A stretch of 64,000 bases of DNA from Bradyrhizobium sp. SZCCT0148 (GCF_018129985.1 NZ_JAFCKT010000001.1:1426001-1490000); one strand, 5' to 3'. Numbered from the stretch's first letter, positions 48,042-57,457 are shown. Notes: a model not told the origin generated them from the sequence alone. Numbers and translations are program-made.

Positions 48042-48124
48042 GGCTTCATGATCGCGATTTGCCCAGACAATTGCAACCAGATCCGGTCGAGACAGGCGCG
48101 CTCGATGTCGCGGTGAAAGGTCAT
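48038..48124 (-). CDS. Possible 28-codon leader frame between treZ and the channel gene
   Basis: The ATG overlaps the treZ stop (ATGA) and the stop overlaps the channel GTG (GTGA). The peptide, MTFHRDIERACLDRIWLQLS continuing to IAIMKP, has no known motif. The double overlap suggests translational coupling from treZ to the channel, whether or not the peptide itself matters. Confidence 0.35.
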   Translation of the reverse strand: MTFHRDIERACLDRIWLQLSGQIAIMKP

Positions 48125-50007
48125 GGCCGACCAAGCCGAACGATGATGTCGCCCGGCAGCAACGCCTTCTCTTCAGCCGGCCCTCCCCGCCAAAGGCATT
48201 CGCCCACCAGCAGCTTCGGCATGGGCAGCGGCCGGTCGGCAAAGTTCGCGACAATCTGCAACGTGTTGCCCTTCCCTGTCGTCCAGCGCACGTCGATCCC
48301 GCCCTGATGCGGGTGATCGCCGAGCAGTTCGCGGTGCGCAGACATGAAACCTTGTTCGATCAGCGGCACGATCTTCTCGCGCCGGATCGTTAGCAGCCGC
48401 GACGTCAACGCTCGAAACCGCGCGCAGCGGGGAGACCGATCGATGTCGTTCCAGTCAAGCTTCGAGGCATGAAAAGTCCTCTCGTCGCACGGATCCGGAA
48501 TTCTGGCGCGCATCTCAGGCGTCGAGAATGACTTGAAGTGCGAGAACTCCTTGCGCCGTCCTTCCCGCGTCAGCTCGGCGGCTTCTTCCTTCCAGTCTGC
48601 GAAGAACAGGAACGGCGTTTCGACCGCCGCTTCCTCCCCCATGAACAGCATCGGAATGTGCGGATTGAGCAGGACCAGCGCCATGGCCTGGCCAAGCTTG
48701 TCCGGGCTGACCAGTTTGGACAGTCGTTCACCCAAGGCCCGGTTACCGATCTGGTCGTGGTTCTGCGCGAAGAAGATCGTCGCTTCCGGCGGCAGATGGG
48801 CGCTCGGCTCGCCGCGAGGTTCGTCATGAAGCGCGAAGACCTCGCCTTGGTAGGCAAAGCCTTCGGTAAGCGATCGCGCAAGATGTTCAAGCGGCTTGTC
48901 CGCAAACGCGCGGTAATATCCCTCGTCTTCTCCCGTCAACAGGACATGAAGCGCATTGTGGAAATCGTCACCCCACTGAGCGTCGTAATGTCTGGGGCGT
49001 CGTCCCTCCGCGCGATCCAGCAAATGCGCCTGGTTGGCCTCGTTCTCCAGCATCAGATGCACGCGCCTGCCCGGCAATTCATGGCGGATGGTCTCGGCAA
49101 GCTCGGTGAGAAAGTGCCGATCGGAATCGTCCTTCAGCGCGTGCACCGCATCGAAGCGCAGCCCGTCGAAGCCGTAATCACGCAGCCACATCAGCGCGTT
49201 CCCGATCAGGAATTCGCGCACCAGGGCGCCGTCTCGTCCCTCCAGGTTGACGGCAGGCCCCCAGCCGGTGGTGTGACGCCGGGTGAAGAAATTCTCCGCG
49301 TAGCTGTGAAGATAATTCAACTGCGGCCCAAAATGGTTATGGACCACGTCGAGATAGACCATGATGTCCAGCGCGTGAGCCGCCCGCAAAAGCCGCTTGA
49401 GATCCTGCGGCCTGCCGTAGCGCGCATTGGGCGCATTCAGCAGCACCCCGTCATAGCCCCAATTGTACTGGCCGGGGACATCGTTGATCGGCATCAGCTC
49501 GATCGCGGTGATGCCGAGATCGCGCAGATAGGGCAACCGTTTCTCGACGCCGGCATAGGTCCCCTCCTCGCTGAAGGTGCCGACGTGCAGCTCATAGATC
49601 ACGGCTTCCGACCATGCACGACCCGGATAAACAACGGAATCACGCAGCGTCGCCGTATCGACCACTTCGCTTGGTGCGCCGACATCATCCGGCTGGAAGA
49701 AGGAGGCCGGGTCCGGGACGATCAGGTCCTCGTTGATCCTGAACTGATAGCGCGTGCCGGCATGCGCAGTCGGGCTAAGCAGCTGATACCAGCCATCGTC
49801 ATCGCGCGACATCCGTTGCGCGGGTCGGCCGGCCTCCAGCAATTCCACCGAGCGGGCCGACGGGGCCCACAGGTTGAAGCTCACCCCATGATCGACGATG
49901 TGAGCACCGTGGCGCCGAGCCTGGCCGGCTAGTCCCAATCTTTGTATCAAGTTCGTCTGCCTTCGCCTGCAAGGTCCGAGGACGGCATGCCCTGGATGAA
50001 GTGCCAT
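48121..50007 (-). CDS. treZ: Malto-oligosyltrehalose trehalohydrolase
   Basis: GH13 enzyme that releases trehalose from maltooligosyltrehalose, partner of TreY. It has about 628 aa. An N-terminal carbohydrate-binding-like module (VSFNLWAPSARSVELLE) precedes the barrel with LDVVHNHFGP, the nucleophile Asp in GLRFDAVHAL, the acid Glu in LMLENEAN, and AQNHDQIGNR. The exact start is uncertain: ATG 50007 is used, but a TTG nearer the first domain is possible. It is divergent from glgA. No treY is in the window. Confidence 0.9.
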   Translation of the reverse strand: MALHPGHAVLGPCRRRQTNLIQRLGLAGQARRHGAHIVDHGVSFNLWAPSARSVELLEAGRPAQRMSRDDDGWYQLLSPTAHAGTRYQFRINEDLIVPDPASFFQPDDVGAPSEVVDTATLRDSVVYPGRAWSEAVIYELHVGTFSEEGTYAGVEKRLPYLRDLGITAIELMPINDVPGQYNWGYDGVLLNAPNARYGRPQDLKRLLRAAHALDIMVYLDVVHNHFGPQLNYLHSYAENFFTRRHTTGWGPAVNLEGRDGALVREFLIGNALMWLRDYGFDGLRFDAVHALKDDSDRHFLTELAETIRHELPGRRVHLMLENEANQAHLLDRAEGRRPRHYDAQWGDDFHNALHVLLTGEDEGYYRAFADKPLEHLARSLTEGFAYQGEVFALHDEPRGEPSAHLPPEATIFFAQNHDQIGNRALGERLSKLVSPDKLGQAMALVLLNPHIPMLFMGEEAAVETPFLFFADWKEEAAELTREGRRKEFSHFKSFSTPEMRARIPDPCDERTFHASKLDWNDIDRSPRCARFRALTSRLLTIRREKIVPLIEQGFMSAHRELLGDHPHQGGIDVRWTTGKGNTLQIVANFADRPLPMPKLLVGECLWRGGPAEEKALLPGDIIVRLGRP

Positions 50008-50319
50008 CGGCGAACCGTCACGAGTATTTAAGGATGCCTGGGGACAGGAAAGCTGACGTTCGTATATTCGTTCCTCGCAACAGTCGTGCGCGCGTCCACA
50101 TTTCTTCATGCATTCCGCCAAGTAAGCTCGGTTGGCCGACGCGGCTCAGCTGTGTACACTTTTGCACTCACCAACAAAAAAAGCTCAGTCGCAGGCAGAG
50201 CTTAGGAACTTTTGTTGCATCGCAGAATTCAGAGAAGCAGCGCTTCACTGAGGAAGCGCCCTTGGAATTCGAAGATGGTTGGCAAAGACCACGTTTGTCC
50301 CGGTTGGTGGGCATAGCGA
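50008..50319. other. Divergent intergenic region treZ / glgA
   Basis: A 312-bp gap with promoters for both directions. On the minus strand, AAGCTC and GAGCTT pair followed by TTTTTTT (50175-50203), a short terminator-like structure inside the presumed treZ leader. I see no gene. Confidence 0.45.
50175..50203 (-). terminator. Short stem with T-tract in the treZ leader
   Basis: A 6-bp stem with an 11-nt loop followed by seven T on the minus strand, about 170 nt upstream of treZ. It could attenuate treZ or terminate a short RNA. The stem is weak. Confidence 0.3.
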
Positions 50320-51729
50320 ATGCGGATCCTGTTCGCGACGCCTGAAGTATCAGACTTCATTCAAGTTGGCGGACTTGCCGCCGTTTCTGCGGCCCTGCCG
50401 CGCGCCTTGCGAGATTTTGCTGACGTACGCGTCATCATTCCAGGCTATCCGGCGGTCCTTCGCGGCTTGAGCGATCTCAAGACCGTGGGTCGATGCCCGC
50501 CATTCGCTGCCCTGCCGGCGTTCGACGTTGATCTCGGACACACTGCGGACGGTCTGGCCTACTATGTCGTGCGCTGCCCGGAGCTATTCGAGCGCGACGG
50601 CACGCCCTATGCCGACGGCAGCGGCGCGGATTGGGGCGACAACAATGTGAGGTTCGCGACCTTCTCGTATGCGGCCGCGCAGCTTGCCAGGGGGTTGGTC
50701 GACAAGGATTGGTCGGCCGATCTGGTTCACGCCAACGATTGGCAATGCGCGCTGATCCCCGGCTATCTGGAATGGCACTACGCGCACATTCCGACCGTCT
50801 TCACGATCCATAATCTGGCCTACCAGGGTGTCTTCGACCGCAGCTCGCTCGCTCCGCTTGGGATTCCCGAAGCCAGCTTCAACATCGACGGCGTCGAATT
50901 CTACAACCGCCTGTCCTTCATCAAAGCGGGTCTGGTCTACGCCTCTCACCTGACGACGGTCAGCCAGACCTATGCGCGGGAGATCACGACCGCCGAATTC
51001 GGCTGCGGTCTCGAAGGTCTCCTGAGGCAGAGAGCTGACCGCAACCAATTGTCCGGCATCCTGAACGGCATCGACGAGAGCTGGGATCCGAGGACCTGCT
51101 CATCGCTGCTCCAGCCGTTCGGGGCCGGCGACTGGGCCGAACGTTCCTTGAATGCCGACGATGTCAGGGATCAGTTCGGGCTGGCGGTCTCTCGTGGCCC
51201 CTTGTTCGCCCTCGTCGCGCGCCTCGTTCACCAGAAGGGTGTCGACCTCGTGATCGAAAGCGCACAAGCCATCGTCGATGCCGGCGGCCAGATCGTCGTC
51301 ACCGGCAAGGGCGAACCGCGGTTCGAACAGGCCCTGCTGCAGGCGCAGGCTCGCGCGCCCGGCTCCATCGCCGTCAAGATCGGCTTCGACGATGCCGAGG
51401 CGCGGAAGATCTTCGCCGGCAGCGACTACACGTTGATGCCGTCGCGCTTCGAGCCATGCGGGCTGAGCCAGATGTATGCCCAGCGCTTCGGCTCCCTGCC
51501 GATCGGCCATCGCACCGGCGGCCTCGCGGAGACCATCGTCGACGGCGAGACCGGCTTCCTGTTCGACCATGTATCGGCGCCGGGCTTCCTCGGGAGCCTC
51601 TGCCGCGCCTTCTCGACCTTCGGCATGAAGGATCGCCTCGACCACATGCGCAGGTCCGCGATGGCTCAGGCGTTCAGCTGGAGCCAGTCGGCCAAATCCT
51701 ACGCCGCGCTCTACAAATCATCGATCTAG
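50320..51729 (+). CDS. glgA: Glycogen synthase (GT5), with altered nucleotide-sugar motif
   Basis: Retaining glucosyltransferase extending alpha-1,4-glucan from ADP-glucose, 469 aa. The Rossmann domains include HANDWQCALIPGYL, TIHNLAYQG, NGIDESWDP, VARLVHQKGVDLV and the acidic pair region SRFEPCGLSQMYAQRFGSLPI. The canonical KTGGL near residue 15 reads QVGGL, so the Lys that contacts ADP-glucose in E. coli GlgA is Gln15. Activity or donor preference may differ. The sequence begins a glycogen/trehalose gene group. Confidence 0.9.
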   Translation: MRILFATPEVSDFIQVGGLAAVSAALPRALRDFADVRVIIPGYPAVLRGLSDLKTVGRCPPFAALPAFDVDLGHTADGLAYYVVRCPELFERDGTPYADGSGADWGDNNVRFATFSYAAAQLARGLVDKDWSADLVHANDWQCALIPGYLEWHYAHIPTVFTIHNLAYQGVFDRSSLAPLGIPEASFNIDGVEFYNRLSFIKAGLVYASHLTTVSQTYAREITTAEFGCGLEGLLRQRADRNQLSGILNGIDESWDPRTCSSLLQPFGAGDWAERSLNADDVRDQFGLAVSRGPLFALVARLVHQKGVDLVIESAQAIVDAGGQIVVTGKGEPRFEQALLQAQARAPGSIAVKIGFDDAEARKIFAGSDYTLMPSRFEPCGLSQMYAQRFGSLPIGHRTGGLAETIVDGETGFLFDHVSAPGFLGSLCRAFSTFGMKDRLDHMRRSAMAQAFSWSQSAKSYAALYKSSI

Positions 51730-51748
51730 CAGGCATCGGGGACGAACC

Positions 51749-52887
51749 ATGAAGATCGCGCAAATCGCACCACTGGTTGAAAGTTGCCCCCCGCGTCTTT
51801 ATGGCGGCACCGAGCGTATCGTCTCCTACCTGACAGAAGAGCTGGTGCGCCAGGGGCACGACGTCACGCTGTTCGCGAGCGGAGATTCGATCACGTCAGC
51901 GGAGTTGGTGCCGTGCTCGAAGATGGCCTTGCGTCTCGATCCTGATGTCAAGGACATGACGCCTCATCATATATCGTGATGCTCGATAAGGTGGCGCGGC
52001 GTGCGGACGAGTTCGACGTCCTTCATTTCCACATCGATCACCTGCACTATCCCTTGATGCGGCCCCACGCAGACCGGATTCTCACGACACTGCATGGGCG
52101 GCTCGATCTGCCGGATCTGCTGCCGTTCTACTCGGCCTTCCCCGAGTCTCCGCTGGTATCGATATCGAATGCGCAACGGCGTCCGATGCCGCCGGTCAAC
52201 TGGCTCGGCACCGTGCTTCACGGCTTGCCCGAGAATGTCCTGCCTTACCAGCACGCGCCTTCCGGCGACTATTTTGCGTTCCTCGGGCGGATTTCACCGG
52301 AAAAGGGGCCAGAGAAGGCAATCGAGATTGCGGCCAGGGCCGGCGTCCCACTCAAGATGGCGGCCAAGATCGATGCCGCCGATCAGCGCTATTGGGATGA
52401 GGTCATCGCGCCCATGGTCGCGGCCCATCCGAACGTCGAGTTCATCGGCGAGATCAACGAATTCCAAAAGGCCGACTTCCTCGGCAACGCTCGTGCCCTG
52501 CTGTTTCCCATCTGCTGGCCGGAGCCGTTCGGCCTGGTCATGATCGAAGCCATGGCTTGCGGCACGCCCGTGATCGCTTTCGCCCACGGCTCGGTGCCCG
52601 AGGTCATCGACCACGGGGTCAGTGGATTTGTCGTGAATACCTTGGACGAGGCAATCGCAGCAGCGAAATCGGTCGGCACTCTGGAGCGCCAGGCAATCCG
52701 CAAGCGGTTCGAGCAACGCTTTACGGCCGAAAGGATGGCGCGGGATTATCTGGCGGCTTACCGCCGTTTACCTGCGCTCCGGCAAGCACCGCAGCTCGAC
52801 GTCCTCGCGATCTCTGCCGGCGAAAACGCGATCCGGATGCCCATGCCTTCCGTCGGCCGCGAGATGAGTACCGTCAGCGCGGGCTGA
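51749..52887 (+). pseudogene. Glycosyltransferase family 4 gene interrupted by a frameshift
   Basis: The first frame (51749-51979) encodes the N-terminal GT4 segment (MKIAQIAPLVESCPPRLYGGTERIV) and stops at PHHIS. The second frame (51976-52887) resumes at IVMLDKVARRADEFDVLHFHIDHLHYP and continues to the catalytic EPFGLVMIEAMACGTPVIAF and the C-terminal helices. Together they make one normal GT4 protein of about 379 residues. A one-base deletion or two-base insertion in CATCATATATCG explains the break. A GTGA overlap could allow re-initiation. It may be a pseudogene, a sequencing error or a recoding site. Confidence 0.85.
51966..51981 (+). other. Frameshift site in the GT4 gene
   Basis: The stretch ATCATATATCG is an AT-repeat tract where slippage is easy. 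Restoring one T (giving a Tyr codon after HH) or removing one AT rejoins the two halves in frame. Confidence 0.7.
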
Positions 52888-52914
52888 CGCCGCTGCGACC
52901 GCGGGAACGGAATC

Positions 52915-53235
52915 ATGGGGCGACGGTTACGACCACTTACAGGAGTTGCCGCCGTGCGCCGCTCGACACCCAGACCCGTCCGCAACAAGCTCGATCTGAC
53001 CGACCGAGTACAGATGCGCCTCGTGAGAAAACGTTTGAGCCTGTCCGACGCCGAGTTGACCGCCATCGTCGGGCGGATCGGCAATTCGATCTCTGCGATC
53101 AGCAAGGAAGTCGCCAAACAGCGCGCCAACGTGCCGCCAAAGCCGGCCGATGTGCCGCCGGCGGCCGTGATCGCCGCGACCGGGGCCACCGAGCAGGCCT
53201 CACCGGAAATACCTTTAACAACGCCGACATCCTGA
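52915..53235 (+). CDS. DUF3606-like small protein
   Basis: A protein of 106 aa. The central segment LDLTDRVQMRLVRKRLSLSDAELTAIVGRIGNSISAISKEV fits the short DUF3606-type helical motif. The N-terminus is Arg-rich and the C-terminus is Pro/Ala-rich. GGAACGGA lies before the ATG. It sits between the GT4 and glgX genes in the same direction. Function unknown. Confidence 0.6.
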   Translation: MGRRLRPLTGVAAVRRSTPRPVRNKLDLTDRVQMRLVRKRLSLSDAELTAIVGRIGNSISAISKEVAKQRANVPPKPADVPPAAVIAATGATEQASPEIPLTTPTS

Positions 53236-53258
53236 CCGGATTGTCATTGGGGGCAAAC

Positions 53259-55496
53259 ATGGACCAAAAAACGCATCCGGACGACGCCCTGACGCGGGCG
53301 GCGTCGAGCCTACGCCGATCCCGGATCACGGAGGGAAAGCCGTTTCCGCTCGGCGCAACCTGGGATGGCCTCGGCGTCAATTTCGCGCTGTTCTCGGCCC
53401 ACGCCACCAAGGTCGAGCTGTGCCTGTTCGATGATGATGGTAAAACCGAACTCGAGCGGATCGAGCTTCCGGAATATACCGACGAAGTCTGGCACGGCTA
53501 TCTGCCGTCCGCCCGCCCCGGCACCGTCTACGGCTACCGCGTCCATGGACCCTATGAGCCGGACGCCGGGCACCGCTTCAATCCCAACAAGCTCCTGCTC
53601 GATCCCTATGCCAAGCAGCTGGTCGGACGGCTGCGCTGGGGACCCGAACTGTTCGGCTACAAGCTCGATCACGCCGACAAGGACCTGTCCTTTGACGAGC
53701 GCGACAGCGCCCGGCTCATGCAGAAGTGCCGCGTGATCGACCCCGCCTTCACCTGGGGCGCGTCGCGCAAGCCCGAGGTGCCGTGGGAGCGCACGATCGT
53801 CTACGAGATGCACGTCAAGGGTTTCACCCAGGCCCATCCGCTGGTGCCTGAAGCCGACCGCGGCACGTTCGCGGGGCTCGCGCATTCGGAAGTCCCCGCC
53901 TATCTGCGTTCGCTCGGCATCACCAGCGCAGAGCTGCTTCCGATCCATGCCTTCGTCGACGACAGCTACCTGGTCGACAAGGGCCTGCGCAATTACTGGG
54001 GCTACAACTCCATCGCGTTCTTTGCGCCGGAGCCGCGTTACCTGAAGACGCCGGTCGCGAACGAATTCAAGGAAATGGTCAACCAGTTCCACGCCCACGG
54101 CATCGAAATCATCCTGGACGTCGTCTACAACCACACCGCGGAAGGCAATGAGCTCGGCCCGACCCTGTCGTTCAAGGGGATCGACAACGCAAGCTATTAC
54201 CGCTTGCTCCCGGACCAGAAGCGCTACTACATCAACGACACCGGCACCGGTAATACGGTGAACCTGTCGCATCCGCGGGTGCTGCAGCTGGTCGCGGATT
54301 CCTTGCGTTACTGGGCAACGGAGATGCGGGTCGACGGCTTCCGTTTCGATCTCGCCACCATCCTCGCGCGCGAACCCTACGGCTTCGACGAGGGCGGCGG
54401 CTTCCTCGATGCCTGTCGTCAGGATCCGGTGCTGTCCAGCGTCAAGCTGATCGCCGAGCCCTGGGACATCGGCCCCGGCGGCTACCAGGTCGGGCAGTTT
54501 CCGCCCGGCTGGGCCGAGTGGAACGACAAGTTCAGGGACACCGTGCGGGCCTTCTGGAAGGGCGATGAAGGCGCGCTTGCAGACTTCGCCAAGCGGGTCT
54601 CAGGGTCCGGCGATCTCTTCAACAAGCGCGGACGGCGGCCGTGGGCCAGCGTCAACTTCGTCACGGCGCATGACGGCTTCAACCTCAACGATCTCGTCTC
54701 GTACAACGACAAGCACAACGAGGCGAACGGAGAAGACAATCGCGACGGTCACAGCAACAACCATTCCTGGAATTGCGGGGCGGAGGGACCAACGGACGAC
54801 CCTGAAATCATCGCGCTGCGCGAACGCCAGAAGCGGAACCTGCTCGCGACGATGCTGCTGTCTCACGGCACGCCCATGCTGCTTGCCGGCGACGAGTTCG
54901 GCCACACGCAGAACGGCAACAATAACGCCTATGCCCAGGACAACGAAACCTCCTGGCTCAACTGGATGGGAATCACGGCAAACGGCCGCAGCCTTCGTGA
55001 ATTCGCGCGCAAGCTGATTGCGACGCGCAAGGCCTTTCCGATCCTCTATCGCAGCCGTTTTCTGGTCGGGTCTCACAACGAGGATCTCGACGTCAAGGAC
55101 GTGACCTGGCTGTCGCCCTCCGGAGAAGAGATGAGCACCGAGCAATGGGAGGACGGCAAGGCCAAGTGCTTCGGCATGCTGCTCGATGGCCGCGCCCAGG
55201 AGACCGGCATCAAGCGCCGCGGATCGGACGCGACGATGCTCCTGGTCTACAACGCCCACTACGACGTCGTGAACTTCACTTTGCCGCCCGTCACCGACGG
55301 AAGCCGTTGGCTGGGATTGATCGACACCAACCAGCCGGATGCGCAAATGCCCGCGTTCGAGTTCGGTCATGATTATGGTGTGACCGGACGATCGCTCGTT
55401 GTCTTCGGCCTCGCCACCGAGAACGCGGCCACGCAACGCCTGCGCCAAGGTCTGGGGGCGCTGCTCGATATCGTCGAGACGCCGCTGCCCCGTTAG
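53259..55496 (+). CDS. glgX: Glycogen debranching enzyme GlgX
   Basis: GH13 isoamylase-type enzyme that removes alpha-1,6 branches during glycogen use, 745 aa. An N-terminal module (FPLGATWDGLGVNFALFSAHATKVELCLFD) precedes the barrel with LDVVYNHTAEGNE, the nucleophile Asp in GFRFDLATIL, the Glu in IAEPWDIGPGGY and FVTAHDGFNLNDLVSY. I chose the ATG with GGGGG upstream. The frame runs open far upstream through the preceding genes. No glgB, glgC or glgP lies nearby, so the group is partial. Confidence 0.95.
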   Translation: MDQKTHPDDALTRAASSLRRSRITEGKPFPLGATWDGLGVNFALFSAHATKVELCLFDDDGKTELERIELPEYTDEVWHGYLPSARPGTVYGYRVHGPYEPDAGHRFNPNKLLLDPYAKQLVGRLRWGPELFGYKLDHADKDLSFDERDSARLMQKCRVIDPAFTWGASRKPEVPWERTIVYEMHVKGFTQAHPLVPEADRGTFAGLAHSEVPAYLRSLGITSAELLPIHAFVDDSYLVDKGLRNYWGYNSIAFFAPEPRYLKTPVANEFKEMVNQFHAHGIEIILDVVYNHTAEGNELGPTLSFKGIDNASYYRLLPDQKRYYINDTGTGNTVNLSHPRVLQLVADSLRYWATEMRVDGFRFDLATILAREPYGFDEGGGFLDACRQDPVLSSVKLIAEPWDIGPGGYQVGQFPPGWAEWNDKFRDTVRAFWKGDEGALADFAKRVSGSGDLFNKRGRRPWASVNFVTAHDGFNLNDLVSYNDKHNEANGEDNRDGHSNNHSWNCGAEGPTDDPEIIALRERQKRNLLATMLLSHGTPMLLAGDEFGHTQNGNNNAYAQDNETSWLNWMGITANGRSLREFARKLIATRKAFPILYRSRFLVGSHNEDLDVKDVTWLSPSGEEMSTEQWEDGKAKCFGMLLDGRAQETGIKRRGSDATMLLVYNAHYDVVNFTLPPVTDGSRWLGLIDTNQPDAQMPAFEFGHDYGVTGRSLVVFGLATENAATQRLRQGLGALLDIVETPLPR

Positions 55497-55719
55497 CCTT
55501 CGACGGTCTCCGTCGGAGCCATATCAGAGCCCGGCCGGCCTCCCGATCCGCGGCCAAGACTTTGCCTCGACCCGGCCGCAGGGCCGGATCGACGGCGAGT
55601 GCGCGGGCCGTGGCCGCAACAGCTGTGGCCAGCTTAGTGCCTTGCGCTTCCATGAGCGGAGGCGCTGCACGCTTGCGACCGATCATAGCCCCTTGACCGT
55701 CTCGTACTGGTTAGCATAC

Positions 55720-55741
55720 TGGTCTGACCAAGATCAGACCA
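55720..55741. promoter_or_regulatory. Operator-like palindrome before the FadR-type gene
   Basis: TGGTCTGA and TCAGACCA form a perfect 8-bp inverted repeat with a 6-nt spacer. Its left part also contains TGGT-CTG-ACCA, the TGGT-N3-ACCA form typical of FadR-subfamily operators. It ends 11 bp before the ATG of the regulator. Confidence 0.65.
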
Positions 55742-55752
55742 ACGAGATCGGG

Positions 55753-56493
55753 ATGGAACTCAAGCGAACCGCCGACGGCGAAACCGGGTTCGAGAAGGTA
55801 TTTGCCTTCCTGCGGGAGCGGCTGCTTGCGGGCTCGCTCAAGCCGGGCGACCGCCTCATCTCGGAGCGCGAGCTGGCCACGCTCCTCGGCGTCAGCCGGC
55901 CGATCGTCCGCGAGGCGCTGCGCGCCCTCACCGTGCTCGGCATCGTCGAGATCCGCGACCGCATCGGCACCGTGGTAACGCGGCCGGACGTCTCCGTGCT
56001 GAATGACTTCTTCACCTTCGCGCTCGCCCAGCAGGCGGACATGCTCGACGACGTCATGCAGGCGCGTGTCGCGATCGAATGCCAGGCCATCCGTCTCGCC
56101 TGCGAGCGCGCCAACATTGCCGATTTCGAACGCCTGCAGCGCGCGCTCGCGAAAATCGGCGAGACGATCGACGAGGCGGATGCCGGCGGCATGGCCGATT
56201 TCGAATTCCATCGCGCCATCGTCGTCGCCTCGCATTCGGAGACGCTGACCGTGCTGCACGGTTCGCTGGCCGGCCTCTTGACCCATTCGCATCGCAGCCG
56301 CCGCAAGCTGGTCCAGGCCTTCCCGTCGATGAAGACGTACCTGATCGACGACCACCGCCGCATCTTCGACGCCGTGATCGCGCGCGACCCCGAGCGCGCC
56401 GACGCGACGCTGCGCAAGCACTTTGCCATCGGCGACGAATACCGCAGGCGCGCCATCGTCGGCGACATCGACAGGACCATCGCCTCGGGCTGA
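55753..56493 (+). CDS. GntR/FadR-subfamily transcriptional regulator
   Basis: A regulator of 246 aa. The N-terminal winged helix has KPGDRLISERELATLLGVSRPIVREALRALTVLGIVEIRDRIGT. The C-terminal all-helical FCD domain has the metal-ligand His pattern (DFEFHRAIVVASHSE, SHRSRR, DDHRRIFDAVIARD). It heads the dehydrogenase-ABC-rpiB-kinase cluster and probably represses it until an acid ligand binds. The start lies just after the operator-like palindrome. Confidence 0.92.
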   Translation: MELKRTADGETGFEKVFAFLRERLLAGSLKPGDRLISERELATLLGVSRPIVREALRALTVLGIVEIRDRIGTVVTRPDVSVLNDFFTFALAQQADMLDDVMQARVAIECQAIRLACERANIADFERLQRALAKIGETIDEADAGGMADFEFHRAIVVASHSETLTVLHGSLAGLLTHSHRSRRKLVQAFPSMKTYLIDDHRRIFDAVIARDPERADATLRKHFAIGDEYRRRAIVGDIDRTIASG

Positions 56494-56547
56494 TGCAGGC
56501 CGGCCAAGGGACCAGGACTTCAATCAATCAAGAAACGGACTGACGAC

Positions 56548-57447
56548 ATGGGACGGAATGACAAGGGCAGCGTCGGCTTCATCGGCATCGGAACGATGGG
56601 CCGCGAGATGGTGCGCAACCTGCTGGTGGCCGGCCACGCCGTCCGCGTCTTCGACCTCAACGAGGCCGCATTGGCCGACAGCGTCAAGGAAGGCGCAGTT
56701 CGCGGCCGAAGCGCGGCCGATGCTGCGCAAGGCGCCGACATCGTCATCACCATGCTGCCCGACACACCCCATGTCGAAGCGACCATCTACGGCGAGCAAG
56801 GCCTGCTGAAGTCGCCGCCGCCGGGCAAGCTGATCGTCGACATGAGCACGATCTCGCCGGTCGCGGTCCGCAAGATCCACGCCGACCTGCAAAAGGTCGG
56901 TGTCAGCTTCATCGACGCGCCGGTCTCGGGCGGTCCCGTGGGCGCCAAGAACGCCGCGCTTTCGATCATGGCCGGCGGCGATGTGGACGCCTTCGCCAGG
57001 GCCGAGCCGTTCTTCCGCGCGATGGGCACGACCATCACGCATGTCGGCGCGTCCGGCGCCGGACAGACGGTCAAGCTCTGCAATCAGCTGATCTGCGGCA
57101 TCAACATTCAGGCGATCTGCGAGGCGCTGGCGCTCGGCCGTGCTTCGGGCCTCGACCTCAACCTGCTGCGCCGGGTGTTGCTCGGAGGCTCCGCCGCCTC
57201 CTGGATGCTCGACAAGCTCGGGCCTGCGATGATCGCAGGCGACGTCTCTGCCGGCTTCCGGATCGATCTGCAGCTCAAGGACCTCCGCCTCGTGCAGGAG
57301 CACGCGCAGGCGCTGAGCGTGCCCCTGCCCGGCACCGCGCTCGTGACCAGCCAATATGTCGACGCCCGCGCTCATGGCGAAGGCAGCAACGGCAACCAGG
57401 CGCTGTTCCGCGTTTACGACCGCATGACCAACCAGACCACGGGTTGA
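56548..57447 (+). CDS. Beta-hydroxyacid dehydrogenase (3-hydroxyisobutyrate/tartronate semialdehyde reductase family)
   Basis: NAD(P)-dependent dehydrogenase of 299 aa. Motifs are GFIGIGTMGREM (cofactor), VDMSTISP, DAPVSGGPVGA (substrate Ser127) and the catalytic Lys176 in GAGQTVKLCNQ. It oxidises a beta-hydroxyacid or reduces the matching semialdehyde. Sequence alone does not separate tartronate-semialdehyde reductase from other members. The context with a carbohydrate kinase and isomerase suggests a sugar-acid pathway. Confidence 0.9.
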   Translation: MGRNDKGSVGFIGIGTMGREMVRNLLVAGHAVRVFDLNEAALADSVKEGAVRGRSAADAAQGADIVITMLPDTPHVEATIYGEQGLLKSPPPGKLIVDMSTISPVAVRKIHADLQKVGVSFIDAPVSGGPVGAKNAALSIMAGGDVDAFARAEPFFRAMGTTITHVGASGAGQTVKLCNQLICGINIQAICEALALGRASGLDLNLLRRVLLGGSAASWMLDKLGPAMIAGDVSAGFRIDLQLKDLRLVQEHAQALSVPLPGTALVTSQYVDARAHGEGSNGNQALFRVYDRMTNQTTG

Positions 57448-57457
57448 ACCTCCGACA

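Noticed and set aside
55497..55752. A further small gene between glgX and the FadR-type regulator
   Set aside because: Frames here are only extensions of the regulator frame upstream of its ATG. No start or ribosome site fits.
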